From contig NZ_JBFRYC010000001.1 of NCBI RefSeq assembly GCF_040892615.1, positions 1-64,000 of the forward strand: a stretch of DNA of 64,000 nucleotides, given 5' to 3'. This document shows, piece by piece, positions 14,560 through 22,586 of the stretch. The translations under genes were made by a program, and so were the position numbers. This DNA comes from Thioclava arctica (GTDB lineage Bacteria > Pseudomonadota > Alphaproteobacteria > Rhodobacterales > Rhodobacteraceae). Each line of letters opens with the position of its first letter. Position 1 is the stretch's first letter. The notes below the pieces were generated by a model. The model saw nothing but the letters and a program-made list of their open reading frames with translations. It searched no databases and was not told where the DNA came from.

Positions 14560-15924
14560 ATGGCATCTGCTGCAGAGCAAATGGCGGCGAACCTGAGCTG
14601 GGACGCCCTGGGCAAAGCCACTGAGCTTCGCCAGCGCATCTTCTTCACTATCGGTTTGCTGATCATCTACCGTTTGGGCACCTACATTCCGGTCCCCGGC
14701 ATCGACGCGCAGGCGCTGCGCGACTTCATGCAAAGCGCGGGCTCTGGCCTGGGTGGCGTGTTGTCGATGTTCACTGGCGGCGCGTTGGGGCGGATGGGCG
14801 TATTCGCGCTTGGCATCATGCCCTACATTTCGGCCTCGATCATCATTCAGCTGCTGACCGCCTTGGTCCCCGCGCTGGAGCAGATGAAGAAAGAGGGCGA
14901 GCAGGGCCGCAAAAAGATCAACCAGATCACGCGCTATTCGACCGTGGCGCTGGCGACGTTCCAAGCCTGGGGTCTGGCCGTAAGCCTTGAAAAAGGCGAT
15001 CTGGCGCATGATCCGGGGCTGTTCTTTATCGCAGCGGTGGTGATTACGCTGGTGGGCGGCACGATGTTCTTGATGTGGGTGGGTGAGCAGATCACCGCAC
15101 GCGGCATCGGTAACGGCATCTCGCTGATCATCTTCACCGGTATCGTGGCCGAAATCCCCGCAGCCCTTGCGCGCTTCCTCGAGCAGGGCCGGGCGGGTGC
15201 AATTTCGACCCCGGTGATCTTGGGTGTGATCTTGATGATCGCGGTGGTGATCACCTTCGTGGTGTTCATGGAACGCGCCTTGCGCAAGATCCATATTCAG
15301 TATCCGCGCCGCCAGGTTGGCATGAAGGTCTATGACGGTGGCTCCAGCCACCTGCCGATCAAGGTCAACCCTGCGGGCGTCATTCCGGCGATCTTTGCAT
15401 CGTCCTTGCTGCTGCTGCCGACCACGATCGCGACCTTCTCGGGCGCCAATACCGGCCCGATCATGTCGACGGTTCTGGCCTATTTCGGGCCCGGTCAGCC
15501 GCTCTATCTGCTGTTCTACGTCGCGATGATTGTGTTCTTTGCCTATTTCTACACCGCCAACGTGTCGTTCAAATCCGACGAGGTGGCTGAGAACCTGAAG
15601 AACCAAGGTGGCTTTGTGCCCGGCATTCGTCCCGGCAAAAAGACCGAGGAATATCTCGATTACGTTGTCTCGCGCATTCTGATGATCGGCGCTGGCTATC
15701 TGGCGGCTGTCTGTCTGCTGCCCGAGATCCTGCGCTCGCAACTCTCGATCCCGTTCTATTTCGGCGGCACCTCGGTGCTGATCGTCGTGTCGGTTGCGAT
15801 GGATACGATCAACCAGATCCAGTCGCATCTGTTGGCCCACCAATATGAGGGGCTGATCGAGCGCTCGCAACTGCGGGGCCGTGGAAAGAAAAAAGGGCCG
15901 CGCAAGCCGCCCGCACGCCGCTAA
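14560..15924 (+). CDS. secY: Protein translocase subunit SecY
   Basis: SecY forms the protein-conducting channel of the inner membrane with SecE and SecG. The product is 454 residues with ten hydrophobic segments. Conserved features include TYIPVPGID after the first membrane segment, GALGRMGVFALGIMPYISAS, and the cytoplasmic loop PGIRPGKKTEEYLDYV before the last segments. A lysine- and arginine-rich tail ends the protein. It lies between rplO and adk, the standard order. Confidence 0.98.
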   Translation: MASAAEQMAANLSWDALGKATELRQRIFFTIGLLIIYRLGTYIPVPGIDAQALRDFMQSAGSGLGGVLSMFTGGALGRMGVFALGIMPYISASIIIQLLTALVPALEQMKKEGEQGRKKINQITRYSTVALATFQAWGLAVSLEKGDLAHDPGLFFIAAVVITLVGGTMFLMWVGEQITARGIGNGISLIIFTGIVAEIPAALARFLEQGRAGAISTPVILGVILMIAVVITFVVFMERALRKIHIQYPRRQVGMKVYDGGSSHLPIKVNPAGVIPAIFASSLLLLPTTIATFSGANTGPIMSTVLAYFGPGQPLYLLFYVAMIVFFAYFYTANVSFKSDEVAENLKNQGGFVPGIRPGKKTEEYLDYVVSRILMIGAGYLAAVCLLPEILRSQLSIPFYFGGTSVLIVVSVAMDTINQIQSHLLAHQYEGLIERSQLRGRGKKKGPRKPPARR

Positions 15925-15948
15925 TTCGAGATTTCGGGGATACAGACG

Positions 15949-16602
15949 ATGACCAATATCATCCTTTTGGGGCCACCCGGCGCAGGCAAGGGCACCCAAG
16001 CCCGCCGTTTGGTCGAAGAACGCGGCATGGTGCAGCTTTCAACCGGCGACATGCTGCGCGAGGCCAAGGACTCGGGCACCGAGATGGGCAACAAAGTGGC
16101 CGAGGTGATGGCCAAGGGCCAGCTTGTGACCGATGAGATCGTGATCGGGCTGATCGAAGAGAAACTGGCTGCCGATGGGGGCGCGGGGTTCATCTTTGAC
16201 GGCTTCCCGCGCACCTTGGGGCAGGCCGATGCGCTGGGGCGGTTGCTCGCGCGGATGGGCCAAAAGCTGGATGCGGTGATCGAGATGCAGGTCGATGACG
16301 AAGCCCTCGTCAGCCGCATCACCGGGCGCTATACCTGTGGCGACTGCGGCGAGGTTTATCACGACGAAACCAAGCCGACGAAAGAATCGGGCAAATGCGA
16401 TGTTTGCGGGTCGAGCAATCTCAAACGGCGCGCCGATGACAACGCAGACAGCCTGCGCACACGGTTGATGGAATACTATAAAAAGACTTCACCGTTGATT
16501 GGCTATTACTATCACGCTGGCGAATTGTTCCAGATTGATGGTCTCGCCGAAATGAACGCGGTTGGCGATGCTATCTCACGTGTTCTCGATCAGCAGAACT
16601 AA
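15949..16602 (+). CDS. adk: Adenylate kinase with zinc-binding LID
   Basis: It interconverts ATP plus AMP and two ADP. The product is 217 residues, the long form. The P-loop GPPGAGKGT is at residues 8-16, and FDGFPRTLGQADAL marks the AMP-binding region. The LID contains Cys130, Cys133, Cys150 and Cys153, a structural zinc site found in many Gram-positive and some alphaproteobacterial enzymes. It follows secY by 24 bases and ends the rplO-secY-adk block. No infA or rpmJ follows. Confidence 0.97.
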   Translation: MTNIILLGPPGAGKGTQARRLVEERGMVQLSTGDMLREAKDSGTEMGNKVAEVMAKGQLVTDEIVIGLIEEKLAADGGAGFIFDGFPRTLGQADALGRLLARMGQKLDAVIEMQVDDEALVSRITGRYTCGDCGEVYHDETKPTKESGKCDVCGSSNLKRRADDNADSLRTRLMEYYKKTSPLIGYYYHAGELFQIDGLAEMNAVGDAISRVLDQQN

Positions 16603-16617
16603 ACTGTTAAACAAAGC

Positions 16618-16646
16618 TTGACCCTGCGGGCGTTTGCCTCTAGGTC
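16618..16646 (+). promoter_or_regulatory. Promoter of the rpsM-rpsK-rpoA block
   Basis: TTGACC (16618-16623) and TAGGTC (16641-16646) are spaced by 17 bp, starting 16 bases after the adk stop. It closely resembles the rpsJ promoter in this window. Confidence 0.6.
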
Positions 16647-16706
16647 ACGGCGTCCCTTATCAGAATCATTTCCGTTTACGGAAGATTCTTTGGGAGAGTG
16701 ATCACG

Positions 16707-16730
16707 GGCCCGAAGCGCCAGTTTCGGGCC
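16707..16730 (+). promoter_or_regulatory. Hairpin in the rpsM leader
   Basis: GGCCCGAA (16707-16714) and TTCGGGCC (16723-16730) form an 8-bp stem with an 8-base loop, followed by a T/G-rich stretch. It lies within the predicted 140-base leader and could be an attenuator. Confidence 0.4.
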
Positions 16731-16786
16731 TTGTGTTGTGAAAAAAGGTTCTGGGATCACGGAACCGCAACGAAAGGATAAACGCT

Positions 16787-17155
16787 TTGGCACGTATTGC
16801 TGGCGTCAACATTCCGACCGGGAAACGCGTCCCGATCGCACTCACCTACATCACCGGAATCGGTCAACACACGGCGCGTCAAATCTGCGAAGCCGTTGGC
16901 ATCGATTCGACCCGTCGCGTCAACGAACTGTCGGACGGCGAAGTGCTTGCCATCCGTGAGCATATCGACGCCAACCTGACCGTCGAAGGCGATCTGCGTC
17001 GTGAGACCCAGATGAACATCAAGCGTCTGATGGACTTGGGCTGCTATCGCGGTCTGCGCCATCGTCGCAACCTGCCCGTGCGCGGCCAGCGCACCCATAC
17101 CAATGCGCGCACGCGCAAGGGCCCGGCGAAAGCTATCGCTGGCAAGAAGAAGTAA
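16787..17155 (+). CDS. rpsM: 30S ribosomal protein S13, TTG start
   Basis: S13 is in the small-subunit head and contacts tRNA and the large subunit. The product is 122 residues. It must begin at the TTG at 16787, because the conserved N-terminus ARIAGVNIPTGKRV follows at once and no ATG or GTG is available nearby. AAAGGA is 9 bases upstream. GLRHRRNLPVRGQRTHTNART is the C-terminal signature, seen in full. A TTG start on such an abundant protein is unusual. Confidence 0.96.
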   Translation: MARIAGVNIPTGKRVPIALTYITGIGQHTARQICEAVGIDSTRRVNELSDGEVLAIREHIDANLTVEGDLRRETQMNIKRLMDLGCYRGLRHRRNLPVRGQRTHTNARTRKGPAKAIAGKKK

Positions 17156-17170
17156 GGGGAGGCAGGACAG

Positions 17171-17560
17171 ATGGCTCGTGAAAAAGTTCGCGCTAAGCGC
17201 AAGGAACGCAAGAACATCGCCACTGGCGTTGTGCATGTGAATTCGTCGTTCAACAACACCAAGATCTTGATTTCGGACGTGCAGGGCAACGCGATTTCGT
17301 GGAGCTCGGCTGGCACGATGGGTTTCAAAGGCTCGCGTAAATCGACGCCTTATGCAGCCCAGATGGCGGCAGAAGATGCAGCCAAAAAGGCGCAGGATCA
17401 CGGTCTCAAGACCGTTGATGTCGAAGTTCAAGGCCCCGGTTCGGGTCGTGAATCGGCACTGCGCGCGCTGGCGGCTGTTGGTCTGCAAGTGACCTCGATC
17501 CGCGACGTTACGCCGATCGCACATAACGGTTGCCGCCCGCCGAAGCGCCGCCGCGTCTAA
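17171..17560 (+). CDS. rpsK: 30S ribosomal protein S11
   Basis: S11 forms part of the platform near the mRNA exit. The product is 129 residues. NIATGVVHVNSSFNNTKI and the C-terminal VTPIAHNGCRPPKRRRV are diagnostic. rpoA follows without rpsD between, as in other alphaproteobacteria. Confidence 0.98.
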   Translation: MAREKVRAKRKERKNIATGVVHVNSSFNNTKILISDVQGNAISWSSAGTMGFKGSRKSTPYAAQMAAEDAAKKAQDHGLKTVDVEVQGPGSGRESALRALAAVGLQVTSIRDVTPIAHNGCRPPKRRRV

Positions 17561-17575
17561 TCTACACTTTAGCGG

Positions 17576-17620
17576 CTGGGCCGTGCGGTTAGCCCGCGCG
17601 GCCCAGGCGTGTTTTTCGGT
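17576..17620 (+). terminator. Terminator-like hairpin between rpsK and rpoA
   Basis: CTGGGCCG (17576-17583) pairs with CGGCCCAG (17599-17606) around a 15-base loop, and two T-runs follow. This is the form of an intrinsic terminator, placed between two genes that are normally co-transcribed. Partial read-through could lower rpoA expression relative to the ribosomal genes. Confidence 0.5.
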
Positions 17621-17679
17621 TTTTTCCTCGGGCGTCCCGACTTTGGACATGGGTCTGGGACAAGTATGGAGGCAAACGC

Positions 17680-18696
17680 ATGATCCACAAGAATTGGGCC
17701 GAATTGATCAAGCCCACGCAGCTTGACGTGAAGCCGGGCAATGACCCGCTGCGCCAGGCGACCATTATTGCAGAACCGCTGGAGCGTGGCTTTGGCCTGA
17801 CGCTGGGCAACGCGCTGCGTCGCGTTCTGCTCAGCTCGCTGCAAGGGGCTGCGATCACCAGCGTTCAGATCGACAACGTGCTGCACGAGTTCTCGTCCGT
17901 GCCCGGTGTGCGTGAAGACGTGACCGATATCGTGCTGAACCTCAAAGGCGTGGCGCTGCGCATGGATGTGGAAGGGCCCAAGCGCCTCTCGATCTCTGCC
18001 AAAGGGCCGGGCGTGGTCACCGCAGGCGACATCACCGAGACCTCTGGCATCGAAGTGCTCAACAAAGAGCACGTGATCTGCCACCTCGACGACGGCGCTG
18101 ACCTGTTCATGGAATTGACCGTGAACACGGGCAAGGGCTATGTCGCCGCTGACAAGAACCGTCCGGAAGATGCGCCGATCGGGTTGATCCCGATTGATGC
18201 GATCTACTCGCCGGTCAAGAAGGTCGCCTACGAAGTCCACCCGACCCGCGAAGGTCAGGTTCTCGACTATGACCGTCTGACGATGAAAGTCGAAACCGAT
18301 GGCTCGCTGTCGGCCGATGACGCGGTGGCTTTCGCTGCGCGCATTCTGCAAGACCAGCTGTCGATCTTCGTCAACTTCGACGAGCCGGAATCGGCAGGCA
18401 AGCAAGACGCGGATGACGGTCTCGAGTTCAACCCGCTTCTGCTGAAGAAAGTGGACGAGCTGGAATTGTCGGTGCGTTCGGCCAACTGCCTCAAGAACGA
18501 CAATATCGTGTATATCGGCGATCTGATCCAGAAAACCGAAGCCGAGATGCTGCGCACCCCGAACTTCGGGCGCAAGTCGCTCAACGAGATCAAGGAAGTG
18601 CTTTCGGGCATGGGGCTGCATCTCGGAATGGAAGTCGAAGATTGGCCGCCAGAGAACATCGAAGACCTGGCCAAGCGTTTCGAAGACCAGTTCTGA
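17680..18696 (+). CDS. rpoA: RNA polymerase subunit alpha
   Basis: The alpha dimer nucleates RNA polymerase assembly. The product is 338 residues. The N-terminal domain carries FGLTLGNALRRVLLSSLQG, and the C-terminal domain, which binds DNA and activators, carries LSVRSANCLKNDNIVYIGDL and PNFGRKSLNEIKEVL. GGAGG precedes the ATG. It is followed by rplQ after a 145-base gap that contains a promoter-like site. Confidence 0.98.
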   Translation: MIHKNWAELIKPTQLDVKPGNDPLRQATIIAEPLERGFGLTLGNALRRVLLSSLQGAAITSVQIDNVLHEFSSVPGVREDVTDIVLNLKGVALRMDVEGPKRLSISAKGPGVVTAGDITETSGIEVLNKEHVICHLDDGADLFMELTVNTGKGYVAADKNRPEDAPIGLIPIDAIYSPVKKVAYEVHPTREGQVLDYDRLTMKVETDGSLSADDAVAFAARILQDQLSIFVNFDEPESAGKQDADDGLEFNPLLLKKVDELELSVRSANCLKNDNIVYIGDLIQKTEAEMLRTPNFGRKSLNEIKEVLSGMGLHLGMEVEDWPPENIEDLAKRFEDQF

Positions 18697-18731
18697 TTGA
18701 CGAATGCGGGGGGCCGGGTTAAACGGCCCCC
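18697..18731 (+). promoter_or_regulatory. Internal rplQ promoter overlapping a hairpin
   Basis: TTGACG (18697-18702), directly after the rpoA stop, and TAAACG (18720-18725) are 17 bp apart. GGGGGCCG (18709-18716) and CGGCCCCC (18724-18731) can also form an 8-bp hairpin in read-through RNA. The same DNA may thus act as a promoter and as an mRNA structure. Confidence 0.5.
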
Positions 18732-18841
18732 TGAAAATGCCCGGACCTGCCGGGGAAGATCTGGGTCGCAAGGCCCCAAGGTGAGCCGGTGACACGCATC
18801 GCTGGCCTGACAAAGCAAAACGCAAGATTTGGAGAATTCAC

Positions 18842-19261
18842 ATGCGTCACGCCCGCGGCTATCGCCGCCTGAACCGCACCCATGAGCACCGCAAGGCGCT
18901 GTTTGCCAACATGGCTGGCTCGTTGATCGAGCATGAGCAGATCAAAACGACTCTGCCCAAAGCCAAAGAACTGCGCCCGGTGATCGAAAAACTGATCACG
19001 CTTGCCAAGCGCGGCGATCTGCACGCACGTCGTCAGGCTGCCAGCCAGCTCAAGCAAGATCAGTATGTCGCGAAACTGTTCGAAATCCTCGGCCCGCGCT
19101 ACAAAGAGCGTCAGGGCGGTTATGTTCGCGTTCTCAAGGCGGGCTTCCGCTATGGCGACATGGCCCCGATGGCGATCATCGAATTCGTGGACCGCGACCC
19201 GGCCGCCAAAGGCAAGGCTGACAAAGCCCGCGTCGAAGCCGAAGAAGCCGCAGCCGACTAA
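18842..19261 (+). CDS. rplQ: 50S ribosomal protein L17
   Basis: The product is 139 residues. It begins MRHARGYRRLNRTHEHRKA and contains KAKELRPVIEKLITLAKRG, as in the family. A short Ala/Glu-rich tail ends the protein. It is the last gene of the ribosomal cluster. Confidence 0.98.
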   Translation: MRHARGYRRLNRTHEHRKALFANMAGSLIEHEQIKTTLPKAKELRPVIEKLITLAKRGDLHARRQAASQLKQDQYVAKLFEILGPRYKERQGGYVRVLKAGFRYGDMAPMAIIEFVDRDPAAKGKADKARVEAEEAAAD

Positions 19262-19313
19262 GTCCTGCGCTTTCGGCCACGTTTCGGCTGCCTAAAAAAT
19301 TAGCTTATTTGAG

Positions 19314-19342
19314 AACCCGCCCTTATCGGCGGGTTTTCTTTT
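19314..19342 (+). terminator. Intrinsic terminator closing the ribosomal cluster
   Basis: AACCCGCC (19314-19321) and GGCGGGTT (19328-19335) form an 8-bp stem with a 6-base loop, followed by a T-rich stretch. Confidence 0.88.
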
Positions 19343-19469
19343 GATTTTATGACGAATTGCCCTAGAAATGGCGAAGTTTACCGTGAACTTTAGGGGCAGC
19401 TTGCACTTTCCTTACGCGCGTGGATTGAGTACTCGTATAAAAGAAACGTGAAAAAAATCGGAACGATAC

Positions 19470-19507
19470 ACTTTAAAGTTGACCGAATTTTCCTCAACCT
19501 GTCTAAA
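19470..19507 (+). promoter_or_regulatory. Possible luxR promoter with overlapping palindrome
   Basis: TTGACC (19479-19484) and TCTAAA (19502-19507) are 17 bp apart. The palindrome ACTTTAAAGT (19470-19479) abuts the -35 box and could be an operator. The -10 box ends only 5 bases before the luxR ATG, so transcripts would be nearly leaderless. The 251-base gap before luxR is noticeably AT-richer than its surroundings and also holds GAGTACTC (19427-19434). Confidence 0.35.
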
Positions 19508-19512
19508 AAGAT

Positions 19513-20124
19513 ATGTCGATACAGAGCAGAATCGATCTGAAGCTAAAAGAGCTGGGCCGTTTGGCGCCACTCGGGTATTTTGTGGGATTGCATATCCGCT
19601 TTACGGCCCCGCTAATGACGTTCCAGACCTATAGTAAGGCTTGGTTGGATCATTACACTGAAAACGGGTTTGTGCTGCGCGATCCTATGACAGCCTGGGG
19701 GTTTTCTTCGAACGGCTCGATCCGATGGAGTGATCCGGGTCTTCCAGATCCGTTTCTTCTTTTTGTCGAGGCGCGTAAATTCGGCCTCAAGTTCGGGTGC
19801 ACGATTTCCTGTGGCCCGATAAAATCCCGCACAATCGCAAGTTTCGCGCGTGACGACCGGGAATATACAGACGAAGAGATCGCGTCGCTGCAAGATATCG
19901 TGTGCGAGTTGCACGGTTTCACCCAGCCTCCCGAAAACCTGACGAAAGCCCAGATCGAGGCCCTGCGCTGTGTTGCTGGGGGCGATCGACACGCGGCGGC
20001 AGCCGCAAAACTTGGGATTTCTGAAAGCGCCCTCAAGGCGCGGCTGAATTCGGTGCGAGTGCGGTTAATGGCCAGAACAACGGCCGAAGCCATACAACGC
20101 GCAAAAGATTTTAGACTGCTTTAG
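19513..20124 (+). CDS. luxR: LuxR-family quorum-sensing regulator
   Basis: The product is 203 residues, a little shorter than the usual 230-250. The N-terminal autoinducer-binding domain keeps the acyl-homoserine-lactone pocket residues in order: Trp44, Tyr48, Asp57-Pro58 and Trp72, equivalent to Trp57, Tyr61, Asp70 and Trp85 of TraR. A C-terminal LuxR-type helix-turn-helix spans about residues 142-200 (LTKAQIEALRCVAGG, LGISESALKARL). It lies 54 bases upstream of the synthase gene and is expected to sense its product. No strong Shine-Dalgarno sequence precedes the ATG. The symbol denotes family only. Confidence 0.88.
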   Translation: MSIQSRIDLKLKELGRLAPLGYFVGLHIRFTAPLMTFQTYSKAWLDHYTENGFVLRDPMTAWGFSSNGSIRWSDPGLPDPFLLFVEARKFGLKFGCTISCGPIKSRTIASFARDDREYTDEEIASLQDIVCELHGFTQPPENLTKAQIEALRCVAGGDRHAAAAAKLGISESALKARLNSVRVRLMARTTAEAIQRAKDFRLL

Positions 20125-20178
20125 TGCCTGTCGCCCTCCGCTCGGCTGTTTAACCAACCAACCCTGCAGGAGGAAGAC

Positions 20179-20769
20179 ATGCAGACCACCACACTTTCGT
20201 TCGACAATTTCCACAACCATGGCACGTTGTTTGCCAATATGCTTCGTGCCCGGCGTGAGCTGTTTATTGTTCAGAACAAATGGGACCTGCCCGAAGCGAT
20301 GGGTATGGAATACGACCAATACGACACCCCTGCGAGCCGCTGGGTCGTCGTGCATGATGAGCTGGGCAAGGTGCTGGCGGGCAACCGTTTGACGCCGACC
20401 ACCACGAAATGCGGCATCTACACCTATATGATCCGCGACGCTCAGCGCGGGCTATTGGCCACCATCCCCTCGAACCTTCTTTATGACGAGGCCCCGGTGT
20501 CCGAAACGGTTTGGGAGAGTTCGCGTCTGTTCGTGGCCCATGACGTGCCCGCCGGGATCCGGCGACGGGTGCACGCCAAGCTGGTGATGGAGATCGGCAG
20601 CGCCGCGCGGCGTCTGGGCGCGCGTTCGGCTCTGACCTTGCTCAATGCCAATTGGCCGCGTTGGGCGGGGCGTGTCGGGGTTGATATGACCGCGATGGGC
20701 CCGGTGATGGAAATCGACGGGATCAACAATCAGGTCGTGTCGATGGACTTCTCGCAAAACCTGCACTGA
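20179..20769 (+). CDS. luxI: Acyl-homoserine-lactone synthase (LuxI family)
   Basis: It makes an N-acyl homoserine lactone from S-adenosylmethionine and acyl-ACP. The product is 196 residues. The conserved residues are in place: Arg25/Arg26, Phe29, Trp35, Asp46, Asp49, Arg70, and Glu113 with Arg116 in WESSRLFV. AGGAGGA precedes the ATG. With the upstream luxR it forms a complete sensing pair. The acyl chain made cannot be told from the sequence. No 18-20 bp lux-box-like dyad was seen in the 54-base gap. The symbol denotes family only. Confidence 0.93.
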   Translation: MQTTTLSFDNFHNHGTLFANMLRARRELFIVQNKWDLPEAMGMEYDQYDTPASRWVVVHDELGKVLAGNRLTPTTTKCGIYTYMIRDAQRGLLATIPSNLLYDEAPVSETVWESSRLFVAHDVPAGIRRRVHAKLVMEIGSAARRLGARSALTLLNANWPRWAGRVGVDMTAMGPVMEIDGINNQVVSMDFSQNLH

Positions 20770-20783
20770 GATTGCTTGCCATT

Positions 20784-20809
20784 CCCCCGCGCGACTGCTC
20801 GCGCGGGGG
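20784..20809 (+). terminator. Hairpin after luxI
   Basis: A perfect 10-bp GC stem (CCCCCGCGCG / CGCGCGGGGG) with loop ACTGCT lies 15 bases after the luxI stop. The tail has few T residues, so it may terminate weakly or only stabilise the mRNA end. Confidence 0.55.
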
Positions 20810-20847
20810 CTTCCCCCGGCTGCCCGCAGGCACTAGATTGCGGCCCT

Positions 20848-22164
20848 ATGGCCGATCTATTCGATACCCCCTCAAATACCCCCTCCGACGTTCCACAGGC
20901 TTCGCGCCCGCTGGCCGATCGAATCCGTCCGCGCGCGCTGTCCGAGGTGATCGGGCAAGAGCAGGTGCTGGGCCCCGATGCGCCGCTGGGGGCGATGCTG
21001 GCGGCGGGCTCGCTAGGGTCGCTGATCCTGTGGGGGCCGCCCGGCGTGGGCAAGACTACGATCGCGCGGTTATTGGCGGATGCGTCCGATCGGGCCTTCG
21101 TGCAGATTTCCGCGATTTTCACCGGCGTGCCCGATCTGCGTAAAGTGTTCGAGGCCGCCAAGCTGCGCCGTCAACAAGGGCGCGGCACGCTGTTATTCGT
21201 CGATGAGATCCACCGTTTCAACAAGGCCCAGCAAGACAGTTTCCTGCCTCATATGGAAGACGGCACGATTCTTTTGGTCGGGGCGACAACCGAAAACCCC
21301 AGCTTTGAGTTGAACGCCGCTGTGCTGTCGCGCGCGCAGGTGATGATCCTTGAGCGGCTTAATTTGGCCGATCTCGAACGCCTCGCGCAGCGCGCAGAAA
21401 AGGCGCTGGAGCGTGCGCTACCGCTAACCGGCCCGGCGCGTGAGGCACTGCTGGAGATGGCCGATGGCGATGGTCGCGCGTTGCTGAACCTGATCGAGCA
21501 GGTGGCAGCGTGGAAGCTTGCCGCGCCGCTGGATACCGATGCGCTGTCCACGCGGCTGATGAAGCGCGCGGCGAAATACGACAAGTCGGGCGATGAGCAT
21601 TACAACCTGATCTCGGCTTTGCATAAATCGGTGCGCGGGAGCGACCCGGATGCCGCGCTGTATTGGTTCGCGCGTATGCTCGAGGGCGGCGAAGACCCGC
21701 GCTTTCTGGCGCGTCGCCTGACCCGCATGGCGCTCGAAGATATCGGCCTGGCCGATCCACAGGCGCAGGTCTTGAGCATCGACGCGTGGAACACCTACGA
21801 ACGCCTTGGCAGCCCCGAGGGCGAATTGGCACTGGCGCAACTGGTGCTTTATCTTGCGCTCGCGCCGAAATCGAATGCGGGCTATGTCGCCTATAAGGCG
21901 GCGCGCGCGGCGGCCAAGCAGACCGGTTCCGAACCGCCGCCCAAACATATCCTGAACGCGCCGACCAAGCTGATGGAAAGTCAGGGGTTCGGTGCAGGCT
22001 ATCAATATGACCATGATTCCGAAGACGGCTTTTCGGGGCAGAACTTTTTCCCCGAGACAATGAAACGCCCGGTGCTGTATCAGCCCGTCGAGCGCGGCTT
22101 TGAACGTGAGTTGAAAAAGCGGCTCGATTGGTTCGCCAAGCAGCGCACACGCCGCCAAACTTGA
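20848..22164 (+). CDS. rarA: Replication-associated recombination protein A (AAA+ ATPase)
   Basis: RarA (MgsA) is a clamp-loader-like AAA+ ATPase that works at stalled replication forks. The product is 438 residues from the ATG at 20848 (MADLFDTPSNTPSDVP). Walker A GPPGVGKTT is at residues 63-71, Walker B is in LLFVDEIHRFNKAQQD, and sensor-1 is in GATTENPSFELN. The C-terminal part contains the tetramerisation region with DEHYNLISALHKSVRGSDPD. The short N-terminal segment before PLADRIRPRAL may hold an SSB- or clamp-contact motif. It is followed by crcB after 44 bases. Confidence 0.93.
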   Translation: MADLFDTPSNTPSDVPQASRPLADRIRPRALSEVIGQEQVLGPDAPLGAMLAAGSLGSLILWGPPGVGKTTIARLLADASDRAFVQISAIFTGVPDLRKVFEAAKLRRQQGRGTLLFVDEIHRFNKAQQDSFLPHMEDGTILLVGATTENPSFELNAAVLSRAQVMILERLNLADLERLAQRAEKALERALPLTGPAREALLEMADGDGRALLNLIEQVAAWKLAAPLDTDALSTRLMKRAAKYDKSGDEHYNLISALHKSVRGSDPDAALYWFARMLEGGEDPRFLARRLTRMALEDIGLADPQAQVLSIDAWNTYERLGSPEGELALAQLVLYLALAPKSNAGYVAYKAARAAAKQTGSEPPPKHILNAPTKLMESQGFGAGYQYDHDSEDGFSGQNFFPETMKRPVLYQPVERGFERELKKRLDWFAKQRTRRQT

Positions 22165-22208
22165 CATTTGCCGCCCCCTTCGGTCCAAGGGCGGCAAAGG
22201 AGACATCC

Positions 22209-22586
22209 ATGCTGACAACGGTTTTGCAGGTGGCGCTTGGGGGCGCGATTGGGGCTTCGGGGCGCTATCTGGTAGGGGTCGGGATGATGCGCGGCTTTGG
22301 GGCGCATAGCTTTCCGCTGGGCGTAATCACCGTCAATATCATTGGCTCGTTCCTGATGGGCGCGCTGGTGGTGTTTCTGGGCGATAAACAACTGACGCAT
22401 TGGAACGCATTGCTCGCGACCGGGGTGCTGGGCGGGTTTACGACGTTTTCGTCTTTCTCGCTTGAGGCGTATCGCCTGATCGAGCGGGGCAATGTCTCGC
22501 TTGCGGCGCTTTATGTCGCGCTGTCGGTGGGGGCGGGCCTGCTGGGTCTTGTCGCGGGTGTGCATGTTATGAGGACAATATTATGA
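22209..22586 (+). CDS. crcB: Fluoride ion channel CrcB/Fluc
   Basis: Fluc channels export fluoride as antiparallel dimers. The product is 125 residues with four membrane segments. GGAIGASGRYL, the conserved Asn in VNIIGSFLMG, and the phenylalanine-box region GGFTTFSSFSLE are all present. The start has AAAGGAGA upstream. The gene overlaps rluC by 4 bases (ATGA). No fluoride riboswitch fits in the 44-base gap before it. Confidence 0.93.
   Translation: MLTTVLQVALGGAIGASGRYLVGVGMMRGFGAHSFPLGVITVNIIGSFLMGALVVFLGDKQLTHWNALLATGVLGGFTTFSSFSLEAYRLIERGNVSLAALYVALSVGAGLLGLVAGVHVMRTIL

Noticed and set aside
14539..15999. Long open frame antisense to secY
   Set aside because: Same reason; secY on the other strand is certain and explains the conservation.
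22165..22208. Fluoride riboswitch before crcB
   Set aside because: The gap is 44 bases and shows no pseudoknot-like conserved segments; crcB seems to be read from an upstream promoter.
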